A stretch of DNA of 33,690 nt from Clostridia bacterium (GTDB taxonomy: Bacteria > Bacillota > Clostridia > TANB77 > CAG-508). Location of the stretch: positions 1 to 33,690 of the forward strand of contig JAFWMA010000008.1 in assembly GCA_017510825.1 (NCBI GenBank), read 5' to 3'. The notes under the pieces were generated by a model. That model saw only the letters and a program-made list of their open reading frames with translations. It searched no databases and was not told the origin of the DNA. Positions 8,147-16,301 of this stretch are shown piece by piece; the first letter of the stretch is position 1; every line of letters begins with the position of its first letter. Both the position numbers and the translations under genes were made by a program.

Positions 8147-8173
8147 TTGCAAAATGTCAAAAAATGGTATAAA
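8147..8173 (+). promoter_or_regulatory. Possible extended -10 promoter for the GHKL protein gene
   Basis: TGGTATAAA (8165-8173) is an extended -10 (TG-N-TATAAA). TTGCAA at 8147-8152 is a possible -35, but the spacer is only 15 bases. Confidence 0.35.
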
Positions 8174-8213
8174 ATGGAAAAGTCGAAATTATAAAAGAAG
8201 GGAAGAATAAAAA

Positions 8214-8948
8214 ATGCAAAAATTAAAATATTTAATTTACATTGCAATATTGACATATCTAATTATATCAATAAAAGAATTAATAAAAATGAGAAAGGCA
8301 AAGAATAGAATTGAACAATTAGAAATCAGCAATAGAAGACTACAAAAAAACTATGACAGTATCAGATCTTTTAAACATGATTTTAATAATATTATGCAAT
8401 CAATGGGAGGTTACATAGCATTAAAAGATATGGACGGACTAGAAAAAATGTATAAATCAATTGTAAAAGAATGTCAAGAAATAAACGATGTTCAAGGAAT
8501 TAATGAAAATGTAATTAACAATCCAGCACTTTACAATTTAATTAATCATAAATATGAAGAAGCACTAAAACATGGAATTCGAATGAAAGTGGAAGTGCTA
8601 ATAAACTTAAAAAAACTAAAAGTAAATGATTTAGATTTGTGCAGAGTTTTAGGAATTCTAATAGATAATGCAATAGAAGCTTCAAGAGAATGTGAAGATA
8701 AATTCATATCTATCAAATTTCTCCATGATAAAATTAATAATAGAGATTTAATAATAGTAGAGAACTCGTGCAAAAATTGTTTAATTGATATAAACAAAAT
8801 ATATGAAAAAGGTTTTTCTAGTAAAAGAGAAAAAATAAACCATGGGCTTGGACTTTGGAAAGTTCGACAAATACTAAGAAAAAATAAAAATATACAAATA
8901 TATACAGCAAGAGACAAACTGTTTAAACAGCAATTAGAAATCTATTAA
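8214..8948 (+). CDS. Orphan membrane-anchored GHKL histidine kinase-like protein
   Basis: This 244-residue protein has one N-terminal membrane helix (about 5-22), a short coiled coil, then the AgrC/CitA/Spo0B-type dimerisation helix with H55 in SFKHDFNNIM. A GHKL ATPase domain with N-box ILIDNAIEAS (N152) and G-box HGLGLWKVRQIL (211-214) follows. The multi-helix sensor domain of AgrC proteins is missing, and no LytTR or other regulator gene is adjacent, so its partner is unknown. It lies between the two-component unit and smc. The ATP lid region is short. The biochemical family is clear; the pathway is not. It could also serve as a Spo0B-like phosphotransferase. Confidence 0.8.
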   Translation: MQKLKYLIYIAILTYLIISIKELIKMRKAKNRIEQLEISNRRLQKNYDSIRSFKHDFNNIMQSMGGYIALKDMDGLEKMYKSIVKECQEINDVQGINENVINNPALYNLINHKYEEALKHGIRMKVEVLINLKKLKVNDLDLCRVLGILIDNAIEASRECEDKFISIKFLHDKINNRDLIIVENSCKNCLIDINKIYEKGFSSKREKINHGLGLWKVRQILRKNKNIQIYTARDKLFKQQLEIY

Positions 8949-9029
8949 ATTGATCAATAGGTCAAATACTTAATCTTACTGAATTGTAACAGAAATCTGC
9001 TAAGTGGGACGAACTCAAATGCCTACTCC

Positions 9030-9058
9030 TTTACAACAACCATATTTTATGATAATAT
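9030..9058 (+). promoter_or_regulatory. Likely sigmaA-type promoter of smc
   Basis: TTTACA (9030-9035), a 17-base spacer and TAATAT (9053-9058), about 30 bases before the smc start codon. Confidence 0.55.
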
Positions 9059-9088
9059 TACAACATAGAGAAAAAAAGGAGCAAAATT

Positions 9089-12000
9089 ATGTACTTAAAA
9101 AGCATTGAGATGCAAGGATTTAAATCATTTGCAAATAGAACTGTATTAGAATTCAAACAAGGTATCACAGCAGTTATTGGACCAAATGGTTCTGGAAAAA
9201 GCAACATTTCTGATGCAATTCGCTGGGTTTTAGGTGAACAAAGTATGAAATCACTTAGAGGAACAAAATCTGAAGACATTATTTTTGCTGGAACTCAAAA
9301 CAGAAAATCATTAGGATTTGCCGAAGTCTCAATTATTCTAGACAATTCAGATGGAAGTTTGCCAATTGAGTATAATGAAGTTACAGTAACTAGAAGATTA
9401 TATAGAACTGGAGAGTCAGGATATTTTATTAACAAAGTTCCCTGCAGATTAAAGGATGTTACAGAATTATTTCTAGATACAGGAATAGGCAAAGATGGAT
9501 ATTCAATAATAGGACAAGGAAGAATTGATGAGATATTAAGCAATAAATCTGAAGATAGAAGAAAAATATTTGAAGAAGCAGCAGGAATTGTAAAATACAG
9601 AGTTAGAAGAGATGAAACTGAAAAAAAATTAGAACAAACAAAAGTTAATTTAGTTAGAATTAATGATATTATAACTGAGATCGAATCAAATTTAGAACCT
9701 TTAAAAGAGCAATCAGATAAAGCAAGAAAATATCTTGAGTTAAGAGATGTATTAAAAAAAATAGAAGTTGGGCTATATTTACACAAAATAGATGATTTCA
9801 AAGATAAAATTGAAAGGTTAACAAATGACAAAGAAATACTTGATGAACAAAATCAAAATGAAAATTTAAAATTAAACGAATTACAAAGGTTAAAAGAGCA
9901 GATAAAGATAGAATTAAATAACATCAATCAAGAAATAGAAAGAATGCAGAACTTAAACTTTGAAAGTAAAAATCAAATTGAAAAAATCAATTCAGAAATA
10001 AATATTAGTAAAGAAAGAATAACAAATAATTCAGAGAATAAAGAAAGACTAGAAAAAGAAATTGAAAATTCAAAAAACACCATAAAAGAATTAGAAGAAG
10101 AAAAAAAGAACAAAGAATTACGAAAAGAAAATCTAAACAAGAATAAAGAAAAGTTTGCAAGAGAATTAAAAGAAAAAGAAGAAGAGCTAAGCGAATTAAC
10201 AAAAAAATTAAGTACAAAACAGCTTGAAATAGAAAAAAAGAAAAAACAGAACGAGGAAATTATTGATCACAAATATAGAATTCAAAATGAAATTACAATG
10301 ATAGAAACAAATTGTGAAAATTATGAAGAAAGAATAAAACAAGAACAAAAAGAATTATCAAAATTAATATCAGAGTTAGATAACACTAGAACATTAAAAA
10401 ATGAAGTTACTAATGAACTAAATAAAATCGAAATAGAAAAGAACAAAAACATAAAAACATTAGAAGAAATTCAAAACAGAAAAAAAGAAATAGATAATAA
10501 AACTAAGAAATACGAAGATTTAATAGCAGATTTAACAGATAAAAAAAGAATAATAACATCAAGACACAATTTTCTAGTGGAAACAGAAAGAGAAAAAGAA
10601 GGATATGTAAAATCAGTTAAAGATATTTTAATTGCATGTGACAATAATCAAGAATTAAAAAAAGGAGTAAATGGAGTAGTAGCTAATATTATATCAACAG
10701 ATTCAAAATATCAAACCGCAATCGAAATGATTTTAGGTTCAGCAATGCAAAATATTGTAACTGATACAGAGCAAGATGCTAAAAAGTTAATTGAATATTT
10801 AAGAAAAAATAGATTAGGACGAGCATCATTTTTACCTATTTCATCAATTAAAGGAAAGAGGATAGAAAAGTTTAATCAAGTAGATGGAGTAATTGGACCT
10901 GCATCAGATTTAGTAAAATCAGATAAAAAATATGAGAATATAGTATCAAATTTATTAGGAAGAACTATAGTAGTTGAAACAATAGAAAATGCAATAAAAC
11001 TTGCTAAGTGCAACAATTATTCTTTCAGAATAGTAACATTAGAGGGAGACATAATAAATTCATCAGGAGCAATGACAGGAGGTTCTGTACAAAAAAGAAC
11101 AGTAAACATTTTAGGAAGAAAAGCAGAAATTCAAAAATTAGAAAAAGAAATAAAAAATATAGATAAAAAACTTGAAAAAGTAGTTAGTGAAAAAGAAGAA
11201 TTTATTAATGGAAATCAACACATAATAAATAAAATAAATGAAGCAAATGAAAAATTACAAAAATCAGAAATAGAATTTGCAAAAATAGAAGAAAAGAAAA
11301 ATTCGATTGAAAATGAAATTGAAAAAATAGAATCAAATAAAGAAAAAATTAAAAATCGCATTTCTTCTATAAAAGAAAAAGAAGATTTAATTAAAGAACA
11401 TAAAAAAGACTATGAAAAACAAATCAATGAATTAACAGAGACATCATATGAGTTACAAAATGAAATAAATGAATTCGCAAAACTAAATAAGGATGAACAA
11501 GATTATATTAACAACTTAAATGAAGACATAACAAATCTTAAAATTTCTGTATCATCTTTTGATGAAAGCAATACATCAATTGAAGAAATGATGAAAAGAA
11601 TAATAGATGACATTAACCTTGAAGAAAAAACGATTGAAAACAAAAAAACAGAGATAGAAAAAATAAAACAACAAAAAATTGAATTAAATAAAAAGATTAT
11701 TGAACTGGAAGAGAAAATAAATAGTATAAATGCAGAAGTTGAAAATAGTGGAAACAAATCAGAAGAACTTAAAACTTCAAGAGATGAAAAAAATGAAAAA
11801 TTAAATGAAGTCGAAAAAGACATTGAAAAACAATTTGAAATAATTCAAAATGTAAAAGAAGGAATAATAAAAGCTGAATCAAAGATAACAACAACAAACC
11901 AAAACTTAAATGATACAATAGAAAAACTATGGGAAGATTACGAAGTAACTCCAAACAATGCAAAAGAGAACTTTGAAAAGCCAACAAACATTCAAGAAAC

Positions 12001-12637
12001 ACAGAAAAATGTAAATAGACTTCATCAAGAAATGAAAGAACTAGGAGATGTAAACATATCAGCAATAGAAGAATACAAAAAAACAGAAGAAAGATATGAA
12101 ACAATGTGTGAACAGAGATTAGATTTAGAAACAACGATGACAAAGCTAAGAAATGTAATTCAAGAAATGACATCAACTATGAAAAATCAATTTAAACAAC
12201 AATTCAAAAAAATACAAAAGAACTTTAATGAAGTATTTGTAGAATTATTTGGAGGAGGAAAAGCAGAATTAATTCTAGATGATGAAGAAAACATTCTTGA
12301 AACAGGAATAAGCATAAAAGTTCAACCGACTGGAAAAAAATTACAAAACATGATGCTTTTATCAGGAGGAGAAAAAGCACTAACTGCGATTGCATTATTA
12401 TTTGCTATACTAAAAATCAATCCAGCACCATTCTGTATATTAGACGAGATTGAAGCAGCATTAGATGATGTTAATGTGTATAGATACGCAGACTATTTAA
12501 AGAGATTTAGCCCAAAAACACAATTCTTAATAATAACACACAGAAAAGGTTCAATGGAAGTTGCAAACACAGTCTATGGAATAACGATGGAAGAAAACGG
12601 AATTAGTAAACTGTTATCAATAAACTTAAGTAAATAA
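9089..12637 (+). CDS. smc: Chromosome segregation protein SMC
   Basis: This 1182-residue SMC ATPase, working with ScpA and ScpB (not in this window), loads on DNA near parS sites and organises the chromosome arms. The N-terminal half of the ATPase head has Walker A GPNGSGKSN at 31-39. A long coiled coil follows, very rich in Lys, Glu and Asn. The hinge domain begins near GVNGVVANI (about residue 530) and includes SGAMTGGS. A second coiled coil leads to the C-terminal head with signature LSGGEKALTA (from 1091), Walker B FCILDE (1115-1120) and D-loop AALDD. The length equals that of B. subtilis SMC (1186). An AAAAGGAG ribosome binding site precedes the start. No rnc or ftsY neighbour is present, unlike in many Bacillota. 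Confidence 0.97.
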   Translation: MYLKSIEMQGFKSFANRTVLEFKQGITAVIGPNGSGKSNISDAIRWVLGEQSMKSLRGTKSEDIIFAGTQNRKSLGFAEVSIILDNSDGSLPIEYNEVTVTRRLYRTGESGYFINKVPCRLKDVTELFLDTGIGKDGYSIIGQGRIDEILSNKSEDRRKIFEEAAGIVKYRVRRDETEKKLEQTKVNLVRINDIITEIESNLEPLKEQSDKARKYLELRDVLKKIEVGLYLHKIDDFKDKIERLTNDKEILDEQNQNENLKLNELQRLKEQIKIELNNINQEIERMQNLNFESKNQIEKINSEINISKERITNNSENKERLEKEIENSKNTIKELEEEKKNKELRKENLNKNKEKFARELKEKEEELSELTKKLSTKQLEIEKKKKQNEEIIDHKYRIQNEITMIETNCENYEERIKQEQKELSKLISELDNTRTLKNEVTNELNKIEIEKNKNIKTLEEIQNRKKEIDNKTKKYEDLIADLTDKKRIITSRHNFLVETEREKEGYVKSVKDILIACDNNQELKKGVNGVVANIISTDSKYQTAIEMILGSAMQNIVTDTEQDAKKLIEYLRKNRLGRASFLPISSIKGKRIEKFNQVDGVIGPASDLVKSDKKYENIVSNLLGRTIVVETIENAIKLAKCNNYSFRIVTLEGDIINSSGAMTGGSVQKRTVNILGRKAEIQKLEKEIKNIDKKLEKVVSEKEEFINGNQHIINKINEANEKLQKSEIEFAKIEEKKNSIENEIEKIESNKEKIKNRISSIKEKEDLIKEHKKDYEKQINELTETSYELQNEINEFAKLNKDEQDYINNLNEDITNLKISVSSFDESNTSIEEMMKRIIDDINLEEKTIENKKTEIEKIKQQKIELNKKIIELEEKINSINAEVENSGNKSEELKTSRDEKNEKLNEVEKDIEKQFEIIQNVKEGIIKAESKITTTNQNLNDTIEKLWEDYEVTPNNAKENFEKPTNIQETQKNVNRLHQEMKELGDVNISAIEEYKKTEERYETMCEQRLDLETTMTKLRNVIQEMTSTMKNQFKQQFKKIQKNFNEVFVELFGGGKAELILDDEENILETGISIKVQPTGKKLQNMMLLSGGEKALTAIALLFAILKINPAPFCILDEIEAALDDVNVYRYADYLKRFSPKTQFLIITHRKGSMEVANTVYGITMEENGISKLLSINLSK

Positions 12638-12644
12638 ATTTGAA

Positions 12645-12792
12645 AGAACAATAGAGGACATTAAATAAATTGAAAAGGCAAATAATCACTGCAAAGTCCG
12701 CGTTTAATTGTTCGTCACGCTAAATTTTATGAAATAAAATTTAGTCGAATTATAATTTTATATAATAAGAAAGTAGAATTTTCCTATTATAT
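12645..12792 (-). repeat. 148-base inverted repeat, left copy
   Basis: The reverse complement of this segment aligns without gaps with 14673-14820, with about 19 mismatches by hand count. It includes the exact palindrome CTAAATTTTAT-GAA-ATAAAATTTAG (12719-12743) and a second, weaker stem made of TATATAATA...TATTATAT. The inner end stops one base before the terminator at 12794. See the right copy for the unit as a whole. Confidence 0.85.
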
Positions 12793-12793
12793 G

Positions 12794-12828
12794 AAAAATG
12801 ATGAATGGGGTACCCATTCATCATTTTT
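12794..12828 (-). terminator. Terminator of the reverse-strand RelA/SpoT-like gene
   Basis: A perfect 16-bp stem, 12794-12809 (AAAAATGATGAATGGG) with 12813-12828, around a 3-base loop. It sits 13 bases past the stop codon of the reverse gene and has T-runs on both strands, so it may also stop read-through from smc. Confidence 0.85.
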
Positions 12829-12841
12829 TAGAAGTATTCCT

Positions 12842-14410
12842 TTATTCTCTTCCTCCATCATTATCATCATGACTCTGAAAAAAATCTATTTGCATTTGTC
12901 CAGGAAGATTAATCGTACCTTCAACAGTTTTGTCAAAACTTAATTGAGAAGAAAAATATTTTTCTGCAAAATCTTTAGGATGAGAAGTCCATAATTCATG
13001 AATTTTTTTTACTTTTTCAAAGTTAGGGCTAGCTAAATAATTTTCAACACTTGCTAATGTGTAATATTGAATATTCTTAGTTGGGTATTTGTTAAGAGGT
13101 GAATCTGTTCTAGATTCTAATATTGAAAGATATTGATTAAATAATTCAGTCATAGAATCAGTTGTTTCCTGAAAATTTAATCTATAATTATCTAACAATC
13201 CATTTTCAATTACGACAGCTCGACCCCTCTCAATTTCAAGCTTATACTTCCTAGGAGACATATTTTTAACTTCTTGCAAAAAATTTTCAGAGATTTCAGG
13301 AATAGCCATTTGCTCAGGAGATGGAATTGGAATAGGGTAATGCGTTTCTTTAAGTGGAAAATCTCCAATTTTTTTTGCCTGAGTAATCTTATACTGACCA
13401 TGGGCAGCAGTTCCTGTTTTTCCTTGAAGATATTGTCCATTAGTTTGAGTTTGATTTTCCACAGTTAAAAATAAAAAATCCAAATAATTAAAAATAGATT
13501 CATATCCATTTGGCTTTGCCTTTATTTTTTGTTTCTTATCTTCAGAAAGTTTTATACCTAATTTAGAAAAAATATCAGAATTTCTAGGGTTTTGAAATAA
13601 TAATTTAATTTCTCTAGTAAGAAGAGTTATAGCAAGTTCTCTATCCTTTCGTCTTTCATAATTACGAAAAAAATTTGCAAAACTAGTACTTTCATCCATA
13701 AGTTCACTATTAGGTATTATAAGTTTTTCAGTTCCTAGACTTCTAACTACATCAAGTTTATTTTCAATTAGTAAAATTGATTCCTCAATAGGAGCTATTA
13801 TTTCTGTTTCAACAGGATTAATCAAGCTTTTAGTTCTATTTAAAACTTTTAAGCAGTTGGAATAATATTCTTCTTGTGTTACATCTGTGTTACTTTGATA
13901 AACAATGGGTTCAAATGAATCATCTTCTACAAATCTATCTTTAAAACTTCGCATACTTTTTGAAAATTCATCATCTTCTATTTTTTTATCAATCAATTTT
14001 TTTAAACGAGAATCTTCAGATGTATACCTAACTGGTGTATCAGTTATAGTTGGAACAACCGGCAAAACATCTGTTATCATTGTCATTGCAAAAGCATCAG
14101 AAATAGGGAAATCAACAGAACCATACTTAATGTAGTTTTCTATTGATTTATTATATAAACTGTTAAAAGATTTAAAACGAAATTTAACCTTTAGCCCAGG
14201 CATTTCATTAGATTTTCTATATTGTGAATAATGTACTAAAGTAAGTGCAGATGCAACATAAACAAAATATTCTCTAACTTCAGGTATATTAAATAATATA
14301 GTATAATTTAGTGCATTTTTTTCTGCAAGAGCCTGAATATCAACATTTGAAACTTCTGAATCTTGACTTGAAATATCAACTTTCATACTTTCTCTAAAAT
14401 CATTACTCAT
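12842..14410 (-). CDS. Divergent RelA/SpoT-type nucleotidyltransferase with a large insertion
   Basis: This 522-residue protein carries the synthetase motifs of RelA/SpoT enzymes in the right order. RFKSFNSLYNK (78-88) corresponds to the ATP-binding basic strand, ISDAFAMTMITD (103-114) to the strand with the catalytic Asp, KPNGYESI (299-306) to the G-loop, and TVENQTQT (316-323) to E-x-Q-x-R-T with the Glu kept but Arg replaced by Gln. GTAAHGQYK (333-341) corresponds to G-x-A-A-H-x-x-Y-K. About 185 residues, mostly charged and helical, are inserted between the second strand and the G-loop, where usual enzymes have about 40. A further 180 residues follow the core. There is no hydrolase HD motif, TGS or ACT. 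The start at 14410 is fixed by AGGAGG six bases upstream. It may make an alarmone or act as a toxic synthetase or pyrophosphotransferase; activity is unproven. Confidence 0.72.
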   Translation of the reverse strand: MSNDFRESMKVDISSQDSEVSNVDIQALAEKNALNYTILFNIPEVREYFVYVASALTLVHYSQYRKSNEMPGLKVKFRFKSFNSLYNKSIENYIKYGSVDFPISDAFAMTMITDVLPVVPTITDTPVRYTSEDSRLKKLIDKKIEDDEFSKSMRSFKDRFVEDDSFEPIVYQSNTDVTQEEYYSNCLKVLNRTKSLINPVETEIIAPIEESILLIENKLDVVRSLGTEKLIIPNSELMDESTSFANFFRNYERRKDRELAITLLTREIKLLFQNPRNSDIFSKLGIKLSEDKKQKIKAKPNGYESIFNYLDFLFLTVENQTQTNGQYLQGKTGTAAHGQYKITQAKKIGDFPLKETHYPIPIPSPEQMAIPEISENFLQEVKNMSPRKYKLEIERGRAVVIENGLLDNYRLNFQETTDSMTELFNQYLSILESRTDSPLNKYPTKNIQYYTLASVENYLASPNFEKVKKIHELWTSHPKDFAEKYFSSQLSFDKTVEGTINLPGQMQIDFFQSHDDNDGGRE

Positions 14411-14432
14411 AAATAACCTCCTTGTCAAAGAA

Positions 14433-14461
14433 ATTATAGCATGATTTAAACTTAAAGTAAA
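14433..14461 (-). promoter_or_regulatory. Promoter of the RelA/SpoT-like gene
   Basis: Read on the reverse strand: TTTACT (14461-14456), a 17-base spacer ending in TGC, then consensus TATAAT (14438-14433), i.e. an extended -10. It leaves a leader of about 16 bases before the start codon. Confidence 0.7.
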
Positions 14462-14488
14462 TAATAAAGAAATAATACATAAAATCTC

Positions 14489-14517
14489 TTGACTTAAATA
14501 TAATAATATAGCACAAT
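14489..14517 (+). promoter_or_regulatory. Possible promoter of the decayed antitoxin gene
   Basis: TTGACT (14489-14494), a 17-base spacer and CACAAT (14512-14517). It is followed by two GTAC-containing half-sites (near 14522 and 14534), of the kind bound by YefM/Phd proteins that repress their own genes. Confidence 0.45.
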
Positions 14518-14562
14518 AATAAGTACAAGATAACGTACAAAATAAGAAAGAGGATGAAGGTT

Positions 14563-14652
14563 ATGCAAGCTATAAGTGTAAGTTAAACTAGACAAAACCT
14601 TAAAAAGTATTGTGATGATGTTGTAGAGAACAATGATATTATAAAGATTGAG
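14563..14652 (+). pseudogene. Relic of a Phd/YefM-family antitoxin gene
   Basis: From the ATG at 14563, read through the TAA at 14584, the frame gives MQAISVS, stop, then TRQNLKKYCDDVVENNDIIK. That is the N-terminal third of a YefM/Phd antitoxin (usual pattern 'M-x-x-I-S-x-S-x-x-R-x-N-L-K-x-Y-x-D-x-V-x-x-x-x-x-x-x-I'). A GAGGATGAAGG ribosome binding site precedes it. The frame then runs into a terminator hairpin at 14650, so the C-terminal part and any toxin gene are gone. It lies divergent to the RelA/SpoT-like gene inside the same inverted-repeat unit. I judge it non-functional because of the stop codon at position 8 and the truncation. Confidence 0.6.
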
Positions 14653-14672
14653 CCCATAATGGCTCTTTTTTT
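14650..14672 (+). terminator. Rho-independent terminator
   Basis: GAGCC (14650-14654) pairs with GGCTC (14661-14665) around a six-base loop and is followed by seven T. It directly abuts the right 148-base repeat. Confidence 0.75.
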
Positions 14673-14820
14673 ATATAATAAGAAAGTTCTGCTTCCCTAT
14701 TATATAAAATTATATTGCGACTAAATTTTATTTCATAAAATTTAGCACGACGAACAATTAAATGCGGACTTTGAAGAGAGTATTTTCTTTTTCAATTTTA
14801 TTAATGTCAGCTATTGTTCT
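14673..14820 (+). repeat. 148-base inverted repeat, right copy
   Basis: The inverted partner of 12645-12792, with equal length and no gaps. It contains the exact palindrome CTAAATTTTAT-TTC-ATAAAATTTAG (14720-14744) and ends in CTATTGTTCT. Homology stops sharply after this at both outer ends. Together the copies bracket 2176 bases holding the RelA/SpoT-like gene and the antitoxin relic. Both inner ends abut a transcription terminator. No transposase and no clear target-site duplication are visible, so it could be a passenger-carrying element mobilised in trans, or two independent insertions of a short repeat. Confidence 0.85.
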
Positions 14821-14875
14821 ATAAAAATTATGATATGTAACTTATTCAATCTAATTAACATATTATATAAAAAAA

Positions 14876-14903
14876 TTGTTGAAATAGCTTACAAATATAT
14901 AAT
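14876..14903 (+). promoter_or_regulatory. Likely sigmaA-type promoter of murA
   Basis: TTGTTG (14876-14881), a 16-base spacer and consensus TATAAT (14898-14903). It lies about 45 bases before the murA start codon and outside the right inverted repeat. Confidence 0.5.
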
Positions 14904-14948
14904 GATTGTTAGCTAAATAAAATATTTCAACAAATAGAGGTGTTTAAT

Positions 14949-16211
14949 ATGTTAAGCTATGTTATTAAAGGTGGAAACAAGTTAAATGGAGAGGTAATAA
15001 ATTCAGGTTCTAAGAATTCTGCTCTACCAATTCTTGCAACATCAATATTAAATCCAAATCCTGTAACTTTTTATAATGTTCCAGAAATTGAAGATATAAA
15101 AACAACAATTAAAATATTAAGGTTTTTAGGTTGCAAAATAGATAAGGTTTGTGATAAAATTACAATATCGAGTTGTGACATTAATAAAACAGAGATACCC
15201 GAGGAGCTTATGCACAAATGTAGATCAACAGTTATCTTAGCTGGCGCACTAATAGGGAGATTTAAAAAAGCTAGCTTTTCATTTCCCGGAGGATGTAATA
15301 TTGGAGCTAGACCTATTGATTTACATATTAAAGCATTAAAAAAATTAGGAGTAAGGTTTAATGAAAATAAAAACAACATCATATGTAAGTCAAAAAACAT
15401 TTATGGAACAAAGATTAATTTAGATTTTCCAAGTGTTGGAGCAACAGAAAACATAATACTTGCTTCAGTATATGCAAATGGAACAACAAAAATATATAAT
15501 TCAGCTAGAGAGCCAGAAATAATAGATTTAGCAAATTGTTTGAATAAAATGGGAGCAAAAGTTTATGGCGCAGGAACAAACAAGATTACAATAGTTGGAG
15601 TAAATAAATTAAAACCAATAAATTATAGAATAATGCCAGATAGAATTGAAGCTGGAACATTTTTATGTGCTACAGCAATAACAAATGGAAAAATAAGAAT
15701 TTTACAAGCAAACCCTAGTAGTTTGGTTAATGTGCTACTTACTCTAAAAGAAATAGGATGCAAAATCAGCATTTCAAACAACACTATAAGACTAATAGCA
15801 CCTAAACAACTTAAAGCAATATCAATTGAAACTCAACCATATCCAGGATTTCCAACTGATTTAGAACCAATATTTACAGCATTATTGACAAAGGCAAAGG
15901 GAGGTTCTAGAATAAGGGAAAATATTTTTGAAAATAGATTTGAATTTTGCAAAGAATTAAACAAAATGGGTGCTAAAATTAAAATTGAGAATAATGAAAG
16001 AGAGATTAGTATTAAAGAAACAAATGAAATAAAAGGAAAAACAGTTAAATCAAAAGATTTAAGGGGAGGAGCAAGCTTAGTGCTTGAAGGATTAATAGCT
16101 AATGGTACAACTATAGTAGAAGATGCAGAATATATTTTAAGAGGATATGAAAACTTAGACAAAAAACTAAGAAAACTAGGAGCAGAAATAAAACTAATAA
16201 ATAAAAAATAG
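14949..16211 (+). CDS. murA: UDP-N-acetylglucosamine 1-carboxyvinyltransferase (MurA)
   Basis: It catalyses the first committed step of peptidoglycan synthesis, transferring enolpyruvate from phosphoenolpyruvate to UDP-GlcNAc in the cytoplasm. The 420 residues form the two inside-out alpha/beta domains of the EPT family. The active loop FPGGCNIGARPIDLH has the catalytic Cys116, so it should be fosfomycin-sensitive. The N-terminal motif GSKNSALPILA (about 20-30) binds substrate. I start at the ATG at 14949, with AGAGG eight bases before it. The in-frame GTG at 14940 overlaps that site. It heads the cluster murA-divIB-DUF881-DUF881-sbp-ftsA-ftsZ, in the position where Bacillus has murB. Confidence 0.95.
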   Translation: MLSYVIKGGNKLNGEVINSGSKNSALPILATSILNPNPVTFYNVPEIEDIKTTIKILRFLGCKIDKVCDKITISSCDINKTEIPEELMHKCRSTVILAGALIGRFKKASFSFPGGCNIGARPIDLHIKALKKLGVRFNENKNNIICKSKNIYGTKINLDFPSVGATENIILASVYANGTTKIYNSAREPEIIDLANCLNKMGAKVYGAGTNKITIVGVNKLKPINYRIMPDRIEAGTFLCATAITNGKIRILQANPSSLVNVLLTLKEIGCKISISNNTIRLIAPKQLKAISIETQPYPGFPTDLEPIFTALLTKAKGGSRIRENIFENRFEFCKELNKMGAKIKIENNEREISIKETNEIKGKTVKSKDLRGGASLVLEGLIANGTTIVEDAEYILRGYENLDKKLRKLGAEIKLINKK

Positions 16212-16301
16212 GAGTAGATAGTTAAAAATAATTGGAAATATAGCCAATTATTTAAAAAAATAAAATGCTTTCAAGTAAGAGAGAAAGGAATGTGATTTTC
16301 T

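Noticed and set aside
8950..8959. Perfect palindrome ATTGATCAAT after the GHKL gene
   Set aside because: Ten bases of this composition are expected by chance in such AT-rich DNA, and it has no second copy or clear promoter overlap.
9295..12176. Several long reverse-strand frames opposite smc
   Set aside because: They are Leu/Phe/Ser-rich complements of Lys/Glu-rich coiled coil, without ribosome binding sites or recognisable domains.
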